NCBI GenBank assembly: GCA_024235935.1
Contig: JACKLL010000013.1
Coordinates: 30,365-94,364 of the forward strand
Direction of reading: 5' to 3'
Length of the DNA: 64,000 nt
From: Rhodoferax sp.
GTDB taxonomy: Bacteria > Pseudomonadota > Gammaproteobacteria > Burkholderiales > Burkholderiaceae_C
The position numbers were made by a program, and so were the translations under genes. Shown here piece after piece: positions 8,942 through 17,502 of this stretch. Under the pieces are notes generated by a model. It worked only from the letters and a program-made list of their open reading frames with translations, was not told the DNA's origin and ran no database searches. Position 1 is the stretch's first letter. Each line of letters begins with the position of its first letter.

Positions 8942-10389
8942 ACATCCAACGATTCACCGGCGCGACATCGCGCGAGGCGCTGGCCAAGGCGCGCCACGCC
9001 TTCGGTGACGGCACCCTGATTCTTTCCAACCGCCAGACGGCACTGGGCGTCGAAGTGATGGCCACGACCGAGGACAGCGTGTCGACGCTCGACGTTCGTG
9101 CCGGCGCTGCACCCGGAGCGCGCCCGCAGGCTGCGGCAGCGCCGACACAGACGCCTGCACCTGCAAAGCCCGCCGCGCCCGATCGCATCCCGGTGGCACG
9201 CGCACTACCGGAGTCGCACCAGCAGGTGGCACAGGACACGGCACAGATGGCGATGAGCACCTTGTCGTTCCAGGACTATGTGCGCGAGCGCATGCTGCGC
9301 CGGCGTCAGACCGAGACGCCGGTGGCGGCCGAGGAACTGGGTCTGCGCACGCAGCCTCAGGCTGCGCCGGCGCGGCCACAGATCAGCACCCCGATGAATG
9401 CCCGGCCGGCGGCGGCGCGACCGGCACCGGTCAACGCGCCCAGCGTGGGCGCCCGCAGCATTGCGGACGAGCTGCAGGCCATGCGCGACCTGATCGAAGA
9501 CCGCTTCAACACCTTCGCCTGGCTCGGCCAGACGCGCCAGAATCCGATCCAGTCCAATCTGATGCTCAAGCTGGTGCGCGCCGGATACTCGCCCGCGCTG
9601 GCCCGCGCCATCCTCGAGCGCATGCCCGAGGCGCTGGGTGCGCCGGAAGCCATGCACTGGATGATGGAAGCCATCCGCCGCAACATCCATACCGACGAAG
9701 GACAGGACCCGCTGTACCAGGAAGGGGGCATCTACGCCCTGGTCGGCGCCACCGGGGTCGGCAAGACCACGACGGCAGCCAAGCTGGCCGGCCTGTGTGC
9801 CGAGGTCCATGGTGCCGCCAGTGTCGGCCTGATCACGCTGGACACCCAGCGGGTTGGCGCCCACGCCCAGTTGCGCGAACATGCCCGCGGTCTGGGCCTG
9901 GTCGCCCACCTGGCGCACGACCGCGCCGCACTGCAGGACCTGCTGGGCCTGTTCTCTGCGAAAAAAATGGTGCTCATCGACACGACCGGCCTGGCACCGC
10001 GCGACCCGCGCAAGAACGACTCCCTGGACGTGCTGGACCTGCCCCGTGTGCGCCGACTGCTGGTGCTCAATGCGGGCGCCCAGGGCGATACGCAGGATGA
10101 GGTGGTGGGCGCCTTCAAGTCCGCCGAGGCCCAGGCCACCGTGCTGTCCAAGGTCGACGAAGCCGTCAAGCTCGGCCCGGTACTCGATGTCGCCATCCGC
10201 CATCAGCTGGTGCTGCGCGGCGTGACCAACGGCCAGAAAGTGCCGCAGGACTGGGACCGCGCCGACGCCGACGCGCTGGTGCGGCAGTCCATGCGCAGCA
10301 GCAAATCGGCGTTCGACCCGCGTGCGGCCGACCTCGGATTCCTTTTCATGTCCCCCGAACAGGGCGGCAACAGCACCGCCCACCATTGA
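8938..10389 (+). CDS. flhF: Flagellar biosynthesis SRP-type GTPase FlhF
   Basis: The 483-aa protein has a variable, alanine/proline-rich N-terminal region (to about residue 250) and a C-terminal SRP-type GTPase domain. The G1 motif is GATGVGKTTTAAKL near residue 270, and the guanine-specificity motif is VLSKVDEA. FlhF sets the site and number of polar flagella. G3 reads DTTG where DTAG is more usual. In most relatives the next gene is flhG/fleN, which restrains FlhF. Here fliA follows instead, which is notable. Confidence 0.93.
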   Translation: MNIQRFTGATSREALAKARHAFGDGTLILSNRQTALGVEVMATTEDSVSTLDVRAGAAPGARPQAAAAPTQTPAPAKPAAPDRIPVARALPESHQQVAQDTAQMAMSTLSFQDYVRERMLRRRQTETPVAAEELGLRTQPQAAPARPQISTPMNARPAAARPAPVNAPSVGARSIADELQAMRDLIEDRFNTFAWLGQTRQNPIQSNLMLKLVRAGYSPALARAILERMPEALGAPEAMHWMMEAIRRNIHTDEGQDPLYQEGGIYALVGATGVGKTTTAAKLAGLCAEVHGAASVGLITLDTQRVGAHAQLREHARGLGLVAHLAHDRAALQDLLGLFSAKKMVLIDTTGLAPRDPRKNDSLDVLDLPRVRRLLVLNAGAQGDTQDEVVGAFKSAEAQATVLSKVDEAVKLGPVLDVAIRHQLVLRGVTNGQKVPQDWDRADADALVRQSMRSSKSAFDPRAADLGFLFMSPEQGGNSTAHH

Positions 10390-10505
10390 TCCGGCAAGCA
10401 CTGGCAGACCGCACAGGAACACGATTGCAGGGACCCGACTTGCGCTACCATGAGACCACATCCAGTGTCCGGCCTGTTGCGGCCGCGCCGACGGGAGAGC
10501 TATTG

Positions 10506-11225
10506 ATGTACACCGCCAAGGGCCAGCTTGACCGCAACGCCCTGATCCGACAATACCAACCGCTGGTGCGCAAGCTGGCGCACCACATGATGGCGAAATT
10601 GCCCGCCAGCGTGCAGGTCGACGACCTGATCCAGGTCGGGTTGATCGGACTGTCGGAAGCACTGACACGGTATGAAGCAACCCAGGGTGTGCAGTTCGAG
10701 ACCTTCGCGACACAGCGCATCCGTGGCGCCATGCTCGACGAGCTGCGCGAAAACGACTGGATGTCGCGCGGCTCGCGCAAGAGCCAGAAAAGCATCGAAC
10801 AGGCCTTGCGCAAGCTCGAGCACCAGCTCGGACGCAGCCCGCTGGAATCCGAAATCGCGCAAGAGCTGGGCATGAGCCTGACCGACTACCAGGCCCTGCT
10901 GGGCAAGGTGCGTGGCACGCAACTGGTCTACATCGAGGACATGTCCAAGGGCAGCGACGGTGACGACGGCTTCCTCGACCACCACGACGTGGCGGACGAC
11001 GCGGGCGATCCGATGGCGGTGCTGCGCGACCAGCGCCTGCGTGAATCGCTGGTCACCGCGATCAAGAACCTGCCGGAGCGCGAGCAATTCGTCATGAGCA
11101 TGTACTACGAGCAGGACATGAACCTGAAGGAAATTGCGGCCGTGCTGGGCGTGACCGAATCACGCGTCTGCCAGTTGCACAGCCAGTCCATCGCCCGTCT
11201 GCGGGCCAAGATGCGCGCGCATTGA
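10506..11225 (+). CDS. fliA: RNA polymerase sigma-28 factor FliA
   Basis: The 239-aa protein has sigma region 2 (DDLIQVGLIGLSEAL and RIRGAMLDELRENDWMSR), region 3, and region 4 (LPEREQFVMSMYYEQD followed by the helix-turn-helix LKEIAAVLGVTESRVCQLHS). FliA drives class III flagellar and chemotaxis genes. I chose the ATG at 10506 (MYTAKGQLDRNALI), which matches the family. A TTG at 10386 overlapping the flhF stop would add 40 residues with no family resemblance. Its anti-sigma factor gene flgM lies just downstream on the other strand. Confidence 0.96.
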   Translation: MYTAKGQLDRNALIRQYQPLVRKLAHHMMAKLPASVQVDDLIQVGLIGLSEALTRYEATQGVQFETFATQRIRGAMLDELRENDWMSRGSRKSQKSIEQALRKLEHQLGRSPLESEIAQELGMSLTDYQALLGKVRGTQLVYIEDMSKGSDGDDGFLDHHDVADDAGDPMAVLRDQRLRESLVTAIKNLPEREQFVMSMYYEQDMNLKEIAAVLGVTESRVCQLHSQSIARLRAKMRAH

Positions 11226-11310
11226 ACCTGCCCATGGATGCGGCGCGGTGCGACTACAGTCGCCCCCGCTGGCGCAGACGGCCACACCCGCCGTCAGGAC
11301 CTGAAGAAAA

Positions 11311-11700
11311 TCAGAAGCTTCGGAACGCGCCGGCCTTGCCAGGACCGCCGCGCGCATAACGCGACAGCGCACCTGAATAGGTGTCCGAACGGGTTTGCGG
11401 CACCAGCGAATGCAAGGATTGCTGCACGGCGGCCGAGCGGCGCAGCAGGGCTTCGCGCTGCATGGCAATGTCGCGCGCCACCAGCACCAGGCGCTCGTGC
11501 ACGGCCGCGGCCATGCTGGAGACTCCGTCAATATCGCGCAATACCAGTGCCAGCGCATGCGCGCTGTCGTGCAGATCCCGTGTGGCGGCATGCACCTGCT
11601 CGGGCACACCCTGTATCAACGCCTGACCGGTGGCGGCAACGCTGCGCTCGGCCTGGGTCAGCGCCTCCTGGATCTCGGGGTTCGCGGCAAACAGGGGCAT
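11311..11700 (-). CDS. flgN: Probable FlgN-type flagellar export chaperone
   Basis: The 129-aa protein begins MPLFAANPEIQEALTQAERS, is mostly alpha-helical with heptad-like hydrophobics, and has no clear catalytic motif. It follows flgM on the same strand by 41 bases, the place flgN normally occupies. FlgN escorts the hook-filament junction proteins FlgK and FlgL. Sequence alone is weak, so the assignment rests mostly on position, size and helical character. A good ribosome-binding site (AAGGAG) precedes the ATG. Confidence 0.5.
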   Translation of the reverse strand: MPLFAANPEIQEALTQAERSVAATGQALIQGVPEQVHAATRDLHDSAHALALVLRDIDGVSSMAAAVHERLVLVARDIAMQREALLRRSAAVQQSLHSLVPQTRSDTYSGALSRYARGGPGKAGAFRSF

Positions 11701-11741
11701 GGCGGCTCTCCTTGTGGGGGCAGGAAAAGGCGCCGACTCCG

Positions 11742-12053
11742 TCAGGAGGACGTGCGCTGGAGCATTTCCCGTGCATTTGCCAGCAGCTTGTCGGCAATCG
11801 CACCGGGATTCACGGAATAGGTCTTGTCGGCAATCGCCTGCTTCATGGCATTGACCTTGTCGACATCCACATCCGCTTCGGCCGAGCCGGCTTTGTCAAG
11901 CCCGCGGGCCAGCGCAGACACCGTCACGGAGGCACTGGGTGCCTTGCGTTCGTTGCGTGCGACATTGGCCGCCTCCGGGCCGACCTTGGCGGCGGTGGAT
12001 GGGCTGTTGGACGTGATTGCAACGGATGGGTCGTTTGGCTGGCCGATTTTCAT
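11742..12053 (-). CDS. flgM: Anti-sigma-28 factor FlgM
   Basis: The 103-aa protein starts MKIGQPNDPSV and ends with the sigma-binding region VDVDKVNAMKQAIADKTYSV followed by NPGAIADKLL, the hallmark FlgM C-terminus. FlgM holds FliA inactive until the hook is complete, then is exported. An upstream ATG at 12080 would leave almost no leader after the sigma-28 promoter at 12096-12122. The ATG at 12053 has GGGGAA at good spacing and begins at the conserved MKI, so I chose it. Confidence 0.93.
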   Translation of the reverse strand: MKIGQPNDPSVAITSNSPSTAAKVGPEAANVARNERKAPSASVTVSALARGLDKAGSAEADVDVDKVNAMKQAIADKTYSVNPGAIADKLLANAREMLQRTSS

Positions 12054-12095
12054 GATGTTCCCCACGGCTGTGACAGACACAGCATCGTACGATAG

Positions 12096-12122
12096 CTATC
12101 GGCCGGGGAGGGGAAAACTTGA
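12096..12122 (-). promoter_or_regulatory. Sigma-28 (FliA) promoter of flgM
   Basis: On the reverse strand the sequence reads TCAAGTTT, 11 bases, then GCCGATAG. This matches the enterobacterial sigma-28 consensus (TAAAGTTT-N11-GCCGATAA) at 14 of 16 positions with the exact spacing. It lies 43 bases before the flgM ATG. It would put flgM, and probably flgN, under FliA control and close the FliA-FlgM feedback loop. Confidence 0.82.
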
Positions 12123-12148
12123 GCCATACCTGCACACTTTGCACGGAA

Positions 12149-12910
12149 TCACAGGTTGACCTGCACTGTGCGCATATCCAGCACCAGGCCGGAGACCACG
12201 CGGCCATTGTCAACCCGCACACGTGCCATCTCGCCAACGACTCCGGCGGACAAGGCCTGACCGCCTGACGTCACACTGAAGCCGCGGCCCTGCGCCACGA
12301 TGCGCACCATGCTGCCGGCCTGAAACACCTGTGCCGGCTTGACCATGCCATGGCGTAGCACCATTCCGGTGCGCAGCGTCCGCGTTGCCGTCTGCCCGAC
12401 CCACATCTGCGGATCGGCCAGTACCGACTGGTTCTCCTGCGCCCAGTCCACTTCGGCCAGCACCGCATCGTCCAGCGACAAGGTCGTGCCAGCGGCGACA
12501 TCGGAGCGCATGACCCAGGTCTGGCCATAGGCCTGTACCTGGACCGGCAAGAACACATTCCAGCGCGACGCGCCGTCCAGGCAGCGCAGACCGATGCGGG
12601 TCTTGCCCCACAGCCGGCTTCCCATGGGCAGGTAGGGCTCGACCTGGCCGCAGGGCGCCAGCGTCAGGCGACTGTCCAGCGCACCGACCTGCACCACCAT
12701 GCGCAGCGGAGCCGCACCCTCAGGGCGTGCGCTGGCCACCGCCTTCTCGATCCAGGACTGGCTTTCCTGCGCAATCAACGCGGCCTGATCCTGGGCCTGC
12801 GCCGGCGCAGTCGACGACAGCGCCAGCACCGACACCGCAGCGAAAGCCCGCAGTCCGCGGCGCAGCACGGACAGATTCAGCCACAGAGGGGAGTGTCGAC
12901 TCTTTTCCAT
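12149..12910 (-). CDS. flgA: P-ring assembly chaperone FlgA
   Basis: The 253-aa periplasmic protein has a Sec signal peptide (AVSVLALSSTAPAQAQ) and the C-terminal SAF-type region of FlgA, with ALSAGVVGEMARVRVDNGRV and a final GLVLDMRTVQV. It helps FlgI subunits assemble into the P ring. The gene is divergent from flgB across 162 bases, which should hold the class II promoters of both. A flgA-flgM-flgN order on the strand opposite flgB is standard in beta- and gammaproteobacteria. Confidence 0.93.
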   Translation of the reverse strand: MEKSRHSPLWLNLSVLRRGLRAFAAVSVLALSSTAPAQAQDQAALIAQESQSWIEKAVASARPEGAAPLRMVVQVGALDSRLTLAPCGQVEPYLPMGSRLWGKTRIGLRCLDGASRWNVFLPVQVQAYGQTWVMRSDVAAGTTLSLDDAVLAEVDWAQENQSVLADPQMWVGQTATRTLRTGMVLRHGMVKPAQVFQAGSMVRIVAQGRGFSVTSGGQALSAGVVGEMARVRVDNGRVVSGLVLDMRTVQVNL

Positions 12911-13072
12911 GCGACTACTTTAGAGCGCAGCACCGGATCCGAAACGTCCAAGTGAAGGCGGAAACCCCGCCTTATCCGGCTATCGACGCCCTCAAGCTTT
13001 TCCATAATCGTTTCACGCCCTGGCCTTGCCCCCCTGCCATGCGGCCAAACCGATGAAGAGAGGTGTCGCACC

Positions 13073-13504
13073 ATGTTTGCCCAACTGACCGCCGGACTGG
13101 ATTTCCAAGCCACAGCGCTGAGCCTGCGGTCGGAGCGCCAGCGCGTCATCGCCAGCAACATCGCCAATTCGGACACCCCCGGTTACGCCGCCCGCGACAT
13201 CAATTTCAAGGAAGCCATGGCGGCGGCCACCGGCCACGGCGGGACCACCCTGCCGCTGGCCGTCAGCGCTGCAGCTGCAGCGGCACCAGGCCACATCCCG
13301 ATTCCAGGCAACCGCAACGGCATCGGCGGCACGCCGGCCGAGCTGGGCTACACGGTGCAGACCCAGCCCGCCATGGACAACAACTCGGTCGACCTGGACC
13401 GCGAACGCGCCAACTTCGTCGACAACGCCGTGCGCTATGAATCGACGCTCCGATTCATCAACGGCTATTCCAGGACGATCTTGAGCGCGATCCAGGGTCA
13501 GTAA
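13073..13504 (+). CDS. flgB: Flagellar basal-body rod protein FlgB
   Basis: The 143-aa proximal rod protein has the family N-terminus with SERQRVIASNIANSDTPGYAARDINFKEAM split around residues 20-50, and a C-terminal helix with ERANFVDNAVRYESTLRFIN. It begins the flgBCDEFGHIJKL run. The ATG at 13073 is preceded by GAGAGG. The middle contains an alanine-rich stretch that is variable in the family. Confidence 0.96.
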   Translation: MFAQLTAGLDFQATALSLRSERQRVIASNIANSDTPGYAARDINFKEAMAAATGHGGTTLPLAVSAAAAAAPGHIPIPGNRNGIGGTPAELGYTVQTQPAMDNNSVDLDRERANFVDNAVRYESTLRFINGYSRTILSAIQGQ

Positions 13505-13531
13505 GCAAAAAGACATCCCAGGAGGCACACG

Positions 13532-13936
13532 ATGTCCATGTTTTCCATCTTCGGCGTGTCCGGCAGTGCGGTCAGCGCACAGTCGCAACGCCTCAACGTG
13601 GTGGCCAGCAATCTGGCCAATGCCGACGCCGTGGCAGGTCCGGACGGTCAGGCCTACAAGGCGCGGCAGGTGGTGTTCCAGACCGTTCCCATGGGCAGCG
13701 ACAGCTCGGCCGGCGTCAAGGTGCGCCAGGTGATCGAGAGCGAAGCGCCGATGCACAAGGTCCACAACCCGACCCATCCGCTGGCCGATGCCCAGGGATA
13801 TGTCACCCAGTCCAACGTCAACACGGTGGAGGAAATGGTCAACATGATCTCGGCCTCGCGCTCCTACCAGAACAACGTTGAAGTCATGAATACCGCCAAG
13901 TCCCTGCTGCTCAAGACGCTGCAGATGGGCCAATAA
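13532..13936 (+). CDS. flgC: Flagellar basal-body rod protein FlgC
   Basis: The 134-aa proximal rod protein has the rod/hook N-terminal motif SAQSQRLNVVASNLANAD and the C-terminal motif SNVNTVEEMVNMISASRSYQ, both typical of FlgC. It starts 27 bases after the flgB stop, with AGGAGG upstream. Length matches the family. Confidence 0.97.
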   Translation: MSMFSIFGVSGSAVSAQSQRLNVVASNLANADAVAGPDGQAYKARQVVFQTVPMGSDSSAGVKVRQVIESEAPMHKVHNPTHPLADAQGYVTQSNVNTVEEMVNMISASRSYQNNVEVMNTAKSLLLKTLQMGQ

Positions 13937-13957
13937 GCGTCACCGGAAACACCCACC

Positions 13958-14611
13958 ATGGCCAGCACCACCGCCGTCGGCAGCGCCAGCGCGACCACTG
14001 CCACCTCCGCCACGGCCTCCGCAGCCTCCAGCCAGGCCGTCTCGGAAGACCGCTTCCTCAAGCTGCTGGTGGCCCAGCTGGCCAACCAGGATCCGATGAA
14101 TCCGATGGACAACGCGCAGATGACCTCGCAGATGGCGCAGATCTCGACCGTCTCGAGCATCGAGAAAACCAACGCCTCGCTGGCCGGCCTGGCCGCGCAG
14201 CTGGCGTCGATGCAGACGCTGCAGGCCGGCTCGCTGGTCGGGCGCAACGTGCTGATCGAAGGAAACCGGCTGGCGATCCAGGATGGCAAGGCTACCGGTG
14301 CCGTCGAGCTCGACCTGCCGGCGGACAAGGTGGTCATCGACATCGTCAGCGCAGGCGGCCAGGTGCTGGAGTCCTTCAACCTGGGGCCGCTACAGGCCGG
14401 TCGCAATGCCTTCGAGTGGGACGCCACCACGCACAGCAACTCCGAAGGCCTTACCTACCGTGTCACCGCCACCAAGGGCACGGCCGTCGTCACCAACCGC
14501 ACGCTGGTACAGGACAGCGTGGCGGCGGTCGGATCCGACAACGGAGCCATGCAGGTCCAGCTGCGAAACCTGGGCAACGTCGGCTACGACTCTGTCAGGA
14601 CCATCTTCTAG
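13958..14611 (+). CDS. flgD: Hook capping protein FlgD
   Basis: The 217-aa hook-assembly scaffold has the conserved start SEDRFLKLLVAQLANQDPMN then NPMDNAQMTSQMAQISTV, and a C-terminal beta-rich FlgD Tudor/fibronectin-like region with FEWDATTHSNSEGLTYRVTA. FlgD caps the growing hook and is later replaced by FlgK. It lies 21 bases after flgC. The N-terminal alanine/threonine/serine-rich stretch is a likely export signal. Confidence 0.96.
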   Translation: MASTTAVGSASATTATSATASAASSQAVSEDRFLKLLVAQLANQDPMNPMDNAQMTSQMAQISTVSSIEKTNASLAGLAAQLASMQTLQAGSLVGRNVLIEGNRLAIQDGKATGAVELDLPADKVVIDIVSAGGQVLESFNLGPLQAGRNAFEWDATTHSNSEGLTYRVTATKGTAVVTNRTLVQDSVAAVGSDNGAMQVQLRNLGNVGYDSVRTIF

Positions 14612-14673
14612 AGCGCCGCAGCGCCCACCATTGCACCGCTCCCCCCTTTCAACGACTTCACAGGACCCTCGCC

Positions 14674-15894
14674 ATGTCATTCCAAACCGGCCTCTCCGGC
14701 CTGAACGCCGCCAGCCGCAACCTCGACGTGATCGGCAACAACATTGCCAATGCCAACACCGTGGGCGCCAAGGTCGCGCGCGCCGAGTTCTCTGAAATCG
14801 TTGCCGCCTCGACGATTGCGGCCAATGGCCGCACCGAGGGCATCGGCGTCGAGGTGGCCACCGTGTCACAGCAATTCACGCAAGGTGCCGTCACGCTCAC
14901 CGGCAACGCCCAGGACATCGCGATCAACGGCGCCGGCTTCTTCCGCGTGACGCTGCCGGACGGCTCGGCCGCCTACACGCGCGCCGGTGAATTCAAGCTC
15001 GACACCCAGGGCAACATCGTGACCAATGCCGGCGCCAAGCTGATGGGCTACCCGACCTCGGTCGACGGTGTTGCCACCAGCAGCACGCTGCAGCCGATGC
15101 AGCTGCCCACCTCGTCACCGATACCGGCCCGCGCCACCACCGCCATCTCGGCCGAGTTCAATCTGAATGCAGCGGCACCGGTATGGAACGCCTCGGTACC
15201 CAACGTGGCGCTGACCACCTACGGTACCTCGCTGAACACCTACGACTCGCAGGGATCGGCGATTCCGACCTCGGTCTACATGCGCAAGACGGGCAACGAC
15301 ACCTGGCAGGTCTACACCGACCCGACCTCGGATGCCACCGCCACCGCGACACAGGTCGCAACGCTGACCTTCGACGTCAACGGCCAGCTGCTCAGCAGCG
15401 TCCCGGCGAACCCGACCGTCAGCATCACCTCGCCCAACCCGACCATCGGCACTATCACTCCGACACTCGACCTGACCAAGGCCACGCAATATTCCACCGC
15501 CTTCGCGGTCACCGACCTGAAGCAGGACGGCTACGCACCCGGCGACTTCGTAGCCTTGAGCATCGGCGACAACGGCGTGATCTCCGCCCGCTACTCGAAC
15601 GGCCAGACCCAGGCCGCCGGCCAGATCGCGCTGGCCGACTTCCGCAACGTGCAAGGCCTGCGCCCGACTGCCAATGGCAACTGGGTCGAGACCGTGGCAT
15701 CGGGCCAGCCGATCGTCGGCGAACCGGGCGCCGGCAAGTTCGGCTCGCTGCGCTCGGGCGCGCTGGAAGACTCGAACATCGACCTGACCGCCGAGCTGGT
15801 CAACATGATGACCGCGCAGCGCACCTACCAGGCCAACGCGCAGACCATCAAGACGCAGGACCAGGTCCTGTCGACGCTGACCCAGCTGCGCTGA
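14674..15894 (+). CDS. flgE: Flagellar hook protein FlgE
   Basis: The 406-aa hook subunit begins MSFQTGLSGLNAASRNLDVI with the GNNIANANTVGAK motif, and ends with the axial-protein C-terminus (NIDLTAELVNMMTAQRTYQA then NAQTIKTQDQVLSTL). The open frame extends upstream inside flgD, but the ATG at 14674 gives the conserved N-terminus. The beta-rich central part (about residues 130-300) is the variable exposed hook domain. Confidence 0.96.
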   Translation: MSFQTGLSGLNAASRNLDVIGNNIANANTVGAKVARAEFSEIVAASTIAANGRTEGIGVEVATVSQQFTQGAVTLTGNAQDIAINGAGFFRVTLPDGSAAYTRAGEFKLDTQGNIVTNAGAKLMGYPTSVDGVATSSTLQPMQLPTSSPIPARATTAISAEFNLNAAAPVWNASVPNVALTTYGTSLNTYDSQGSAIPTSVYMRKTGNDTWQVYTDPTSDATATATQVATLTFDVNGQLLSSVPANPTVSITSPNPTIGTITPTLDLTKATQYSTAFAVTDLKQDGYAPGDFVALSIGDNGVISARYSNGQTQAAGQIALADFRNVQGLRPTANGNWVETVASGQPIVGEPGAGKFGSLRSGALEDSNIDLTAELVNMMTAQRTYQANAQTIKTQDQVLSTLTQLR

Positions 15895-15940
15895 CGCATC
15901 GCGCCGCCGGACTCTGACCACCCCCTGACCAGGCAACACC

Positions 15941-16681
15941 ATGGATCGACTCATCTACACCGCAATGACCGGCGCCAACGCGGCCGCGCATCGCCAGTCC
16001 GTGCTGTCCAACAACCTGGCCAACGTGTCGACCAACGGCTTTCGCGCCGAGCTGTCGACCTATCGGGCGGTGCCACTGCGGGGCGACGGCGCCACCACCC
16101 GGGTTTTTGCACTGGAGGCGACCTCCGGGCATCTGGATGCGCCCGGCCCGTCGCAGACCACCGGACGCGCACTGGATGTGCGCGCCACCGGCAACGGCTG
16201 GTTCGCCGTGCAGGCGCTGGACGGCACCGAGGCCTATACCCGCGCCGGATCACTGCAGATCGGCCCTGACGGAACGCTGCAGACGGTCAACGGTCTGACC
16301 GTGTTCTCCGACGGCAGCGCGCCGCTGACCGTCCCGGCGGGTGCCGAGATCTCGATCGCGCCCAATGGCGACATCGGCGCCAAGACCAGCGGGCAACCCA
16401 GCACGGTGGTGGGCAAGCTCAAGATGGTCACCCCCACCGTCGACGACCCGCTCAAGCGCAGCGACGACGGTCTGTTCCGCACGGCGACCACCGACCCCCT
16501 TCCCGCCGACCCGCTGGCACGCCTGCAAAGCGGAGCCCTCGAGGGTTCCAACGTGAGCCCGATCGAGACCATGGTCGGCATGATCCAGACCGCACGCCAG
16601 TTCGAACTGCAGATGCGGCTGGTGCAAACCGCTGAATCCAACGACCGCTCCGCCGGCCAGTTGCTCAGCCTGCAGGGCTGA
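15941..16681 (+). CDS. flgF: Flagellar basal-body rod protein FlgF
   Basis: The 246-aa distal/proximal rod protein starts MDRLIYTAMTGANAAAHRQS with LSNNLANVSTNGFRAELSTY, the FlgF version of the axial motif. Its C-terminus has GSNVSPIETMVGMIQTARQF. It sits between flgE and flgG as usual, with 46 bases before it. Confidence 0.96.
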   Translation: MDRLIYTAMTGANAAAHRQSVLSNNLANVSTNGFRAELSTYRAVPLRGDGATTRVFALEATSGHLDAPGPSQTTGRALDVRATGNGWFAVQALDGTEAYTRAGSLQIGPDGTLQTVNGLTVFSDGSAPLTVPAGAEISIAPNGDIGAKTSGQPSTVVGKLKMVTPTVDDPLKRSDDGLFRTATTDPLPADPLARLQSGALEGSNVSPIETMVGMIQTARQFELQMRLVQTAESNDRSAGQLLSLQG

Positions 16682-16719
16682 GCCACCAGCAGCCCCGCCC
16701 AGAAACAAGGACATCCCCC

Positions 16720-17502
16720 ATGATCAACTCCCTTTGGATCTCCAAGACCGGCATGGAAGCCCAGCAGACCCAGCTGGACGTCATCTCGCACAACCTGGCC
16801 AACGTCTCGACCACCGGCTACAAGCGTGCCAACGCGGTGTTCGAGGACCTGATGTACCAGAACCTGCGCCAGGTCGGCTCCAACACCTCGGACCAGACCC
16901 AGCTGCCCACCGGTCTGCATCTGGGCCTGGGCGTGCGCACGGTCGCCACCAGCCGCTCGTTCGCGCAAGGCACGATCCAGCAGACCTCGAACAACCTCGA
17001 TGTCGCGATCCAGGGCAATGGCTTCTTCCAGGTCACCCAGCCCGACGGATCGACCGCGTACACGCGCGACGGTTCCTTCCAGCTCGACAACCAGGGCCGG
17101 CTGGTCACGGCAGGCGGACTGCCGATCGCCAACGGCGTAACCGTGCCGGCCAACGCCAAGAACGTGGCGATCGCCACCGACGGAACCGTCACCGCGACGA
17201 TTCCCGGCACCACGGCGCCACAACAGATCGGCAGCATCATCCTGGCCACCTTCATCAATCCGGCCGGCCTCGAGCCGCTGGGCCAGAACCTGTTCGCAGA
17301 AAGCCCTGCATCCGGCCAACCGAACACCGGCACACCGGGCGCCAACGGCATCGGCACCACGACGCAGGGATTTCTGGAGACCTCCAATGTCAACGTGGTG
17401 CAGGAACTGATCACGATGATCCAGACCCAGCGCGCCTACGAGATGAATTCCAAGGCGATCCAGACCTCGGACCAGATGCTGCAAAAGCTCGGCCAGCTGT
17501 GA
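16720..17502 (+). CDS. flgG: Flagellar distal rod protein FlgG
   Basis: The 260-aa distal rod protein starts MINSLWISKTGMEAQQTQLD and carries the diagnostic VISHNLANVSTTGYKRANAV, FEDLMYQNLRQVG and the C-terminal VQELITMIQTQRAYEMNSKA. Length is the family standard. Its stop overlaps the flgH start (TGATG), so the two are coupled. Confidence 0.98.
   Translation: MINSLWISKTGMEAQQTQLDVISHNLANVSTTGYKRANAVFEDLMYQNLRQVGSNTSDQTQLPTGLHLGLGVRTVATSRSFAQGTIQQTSNNLDVAIQGNGFFQVTQPDGSTAYTRDGSFQLDNQGRLVTAGGLPIANGVTVPANAKNVAIATDGTVTATIPGTTAPQQIGSIILATFINPAGLEPLGQNLFAESPASGQPNTGTPGANGIGTTTQGFLETSNVNVVQELITMIQTQRAYEMNSKAIQTSDQMLQKLGQL

Noticed and set aside
10386..10505. TTG start that would extend FliA by 40 residues
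   Set aside because: The extension does not resemble any sigma factor, and the ATG at 10506 gives the conserved N-terminus.
9205..10713. A 502-codon reverse open frame across flhF and fliA
   Set aside because: Antisense shadow of two confidently identified genes.
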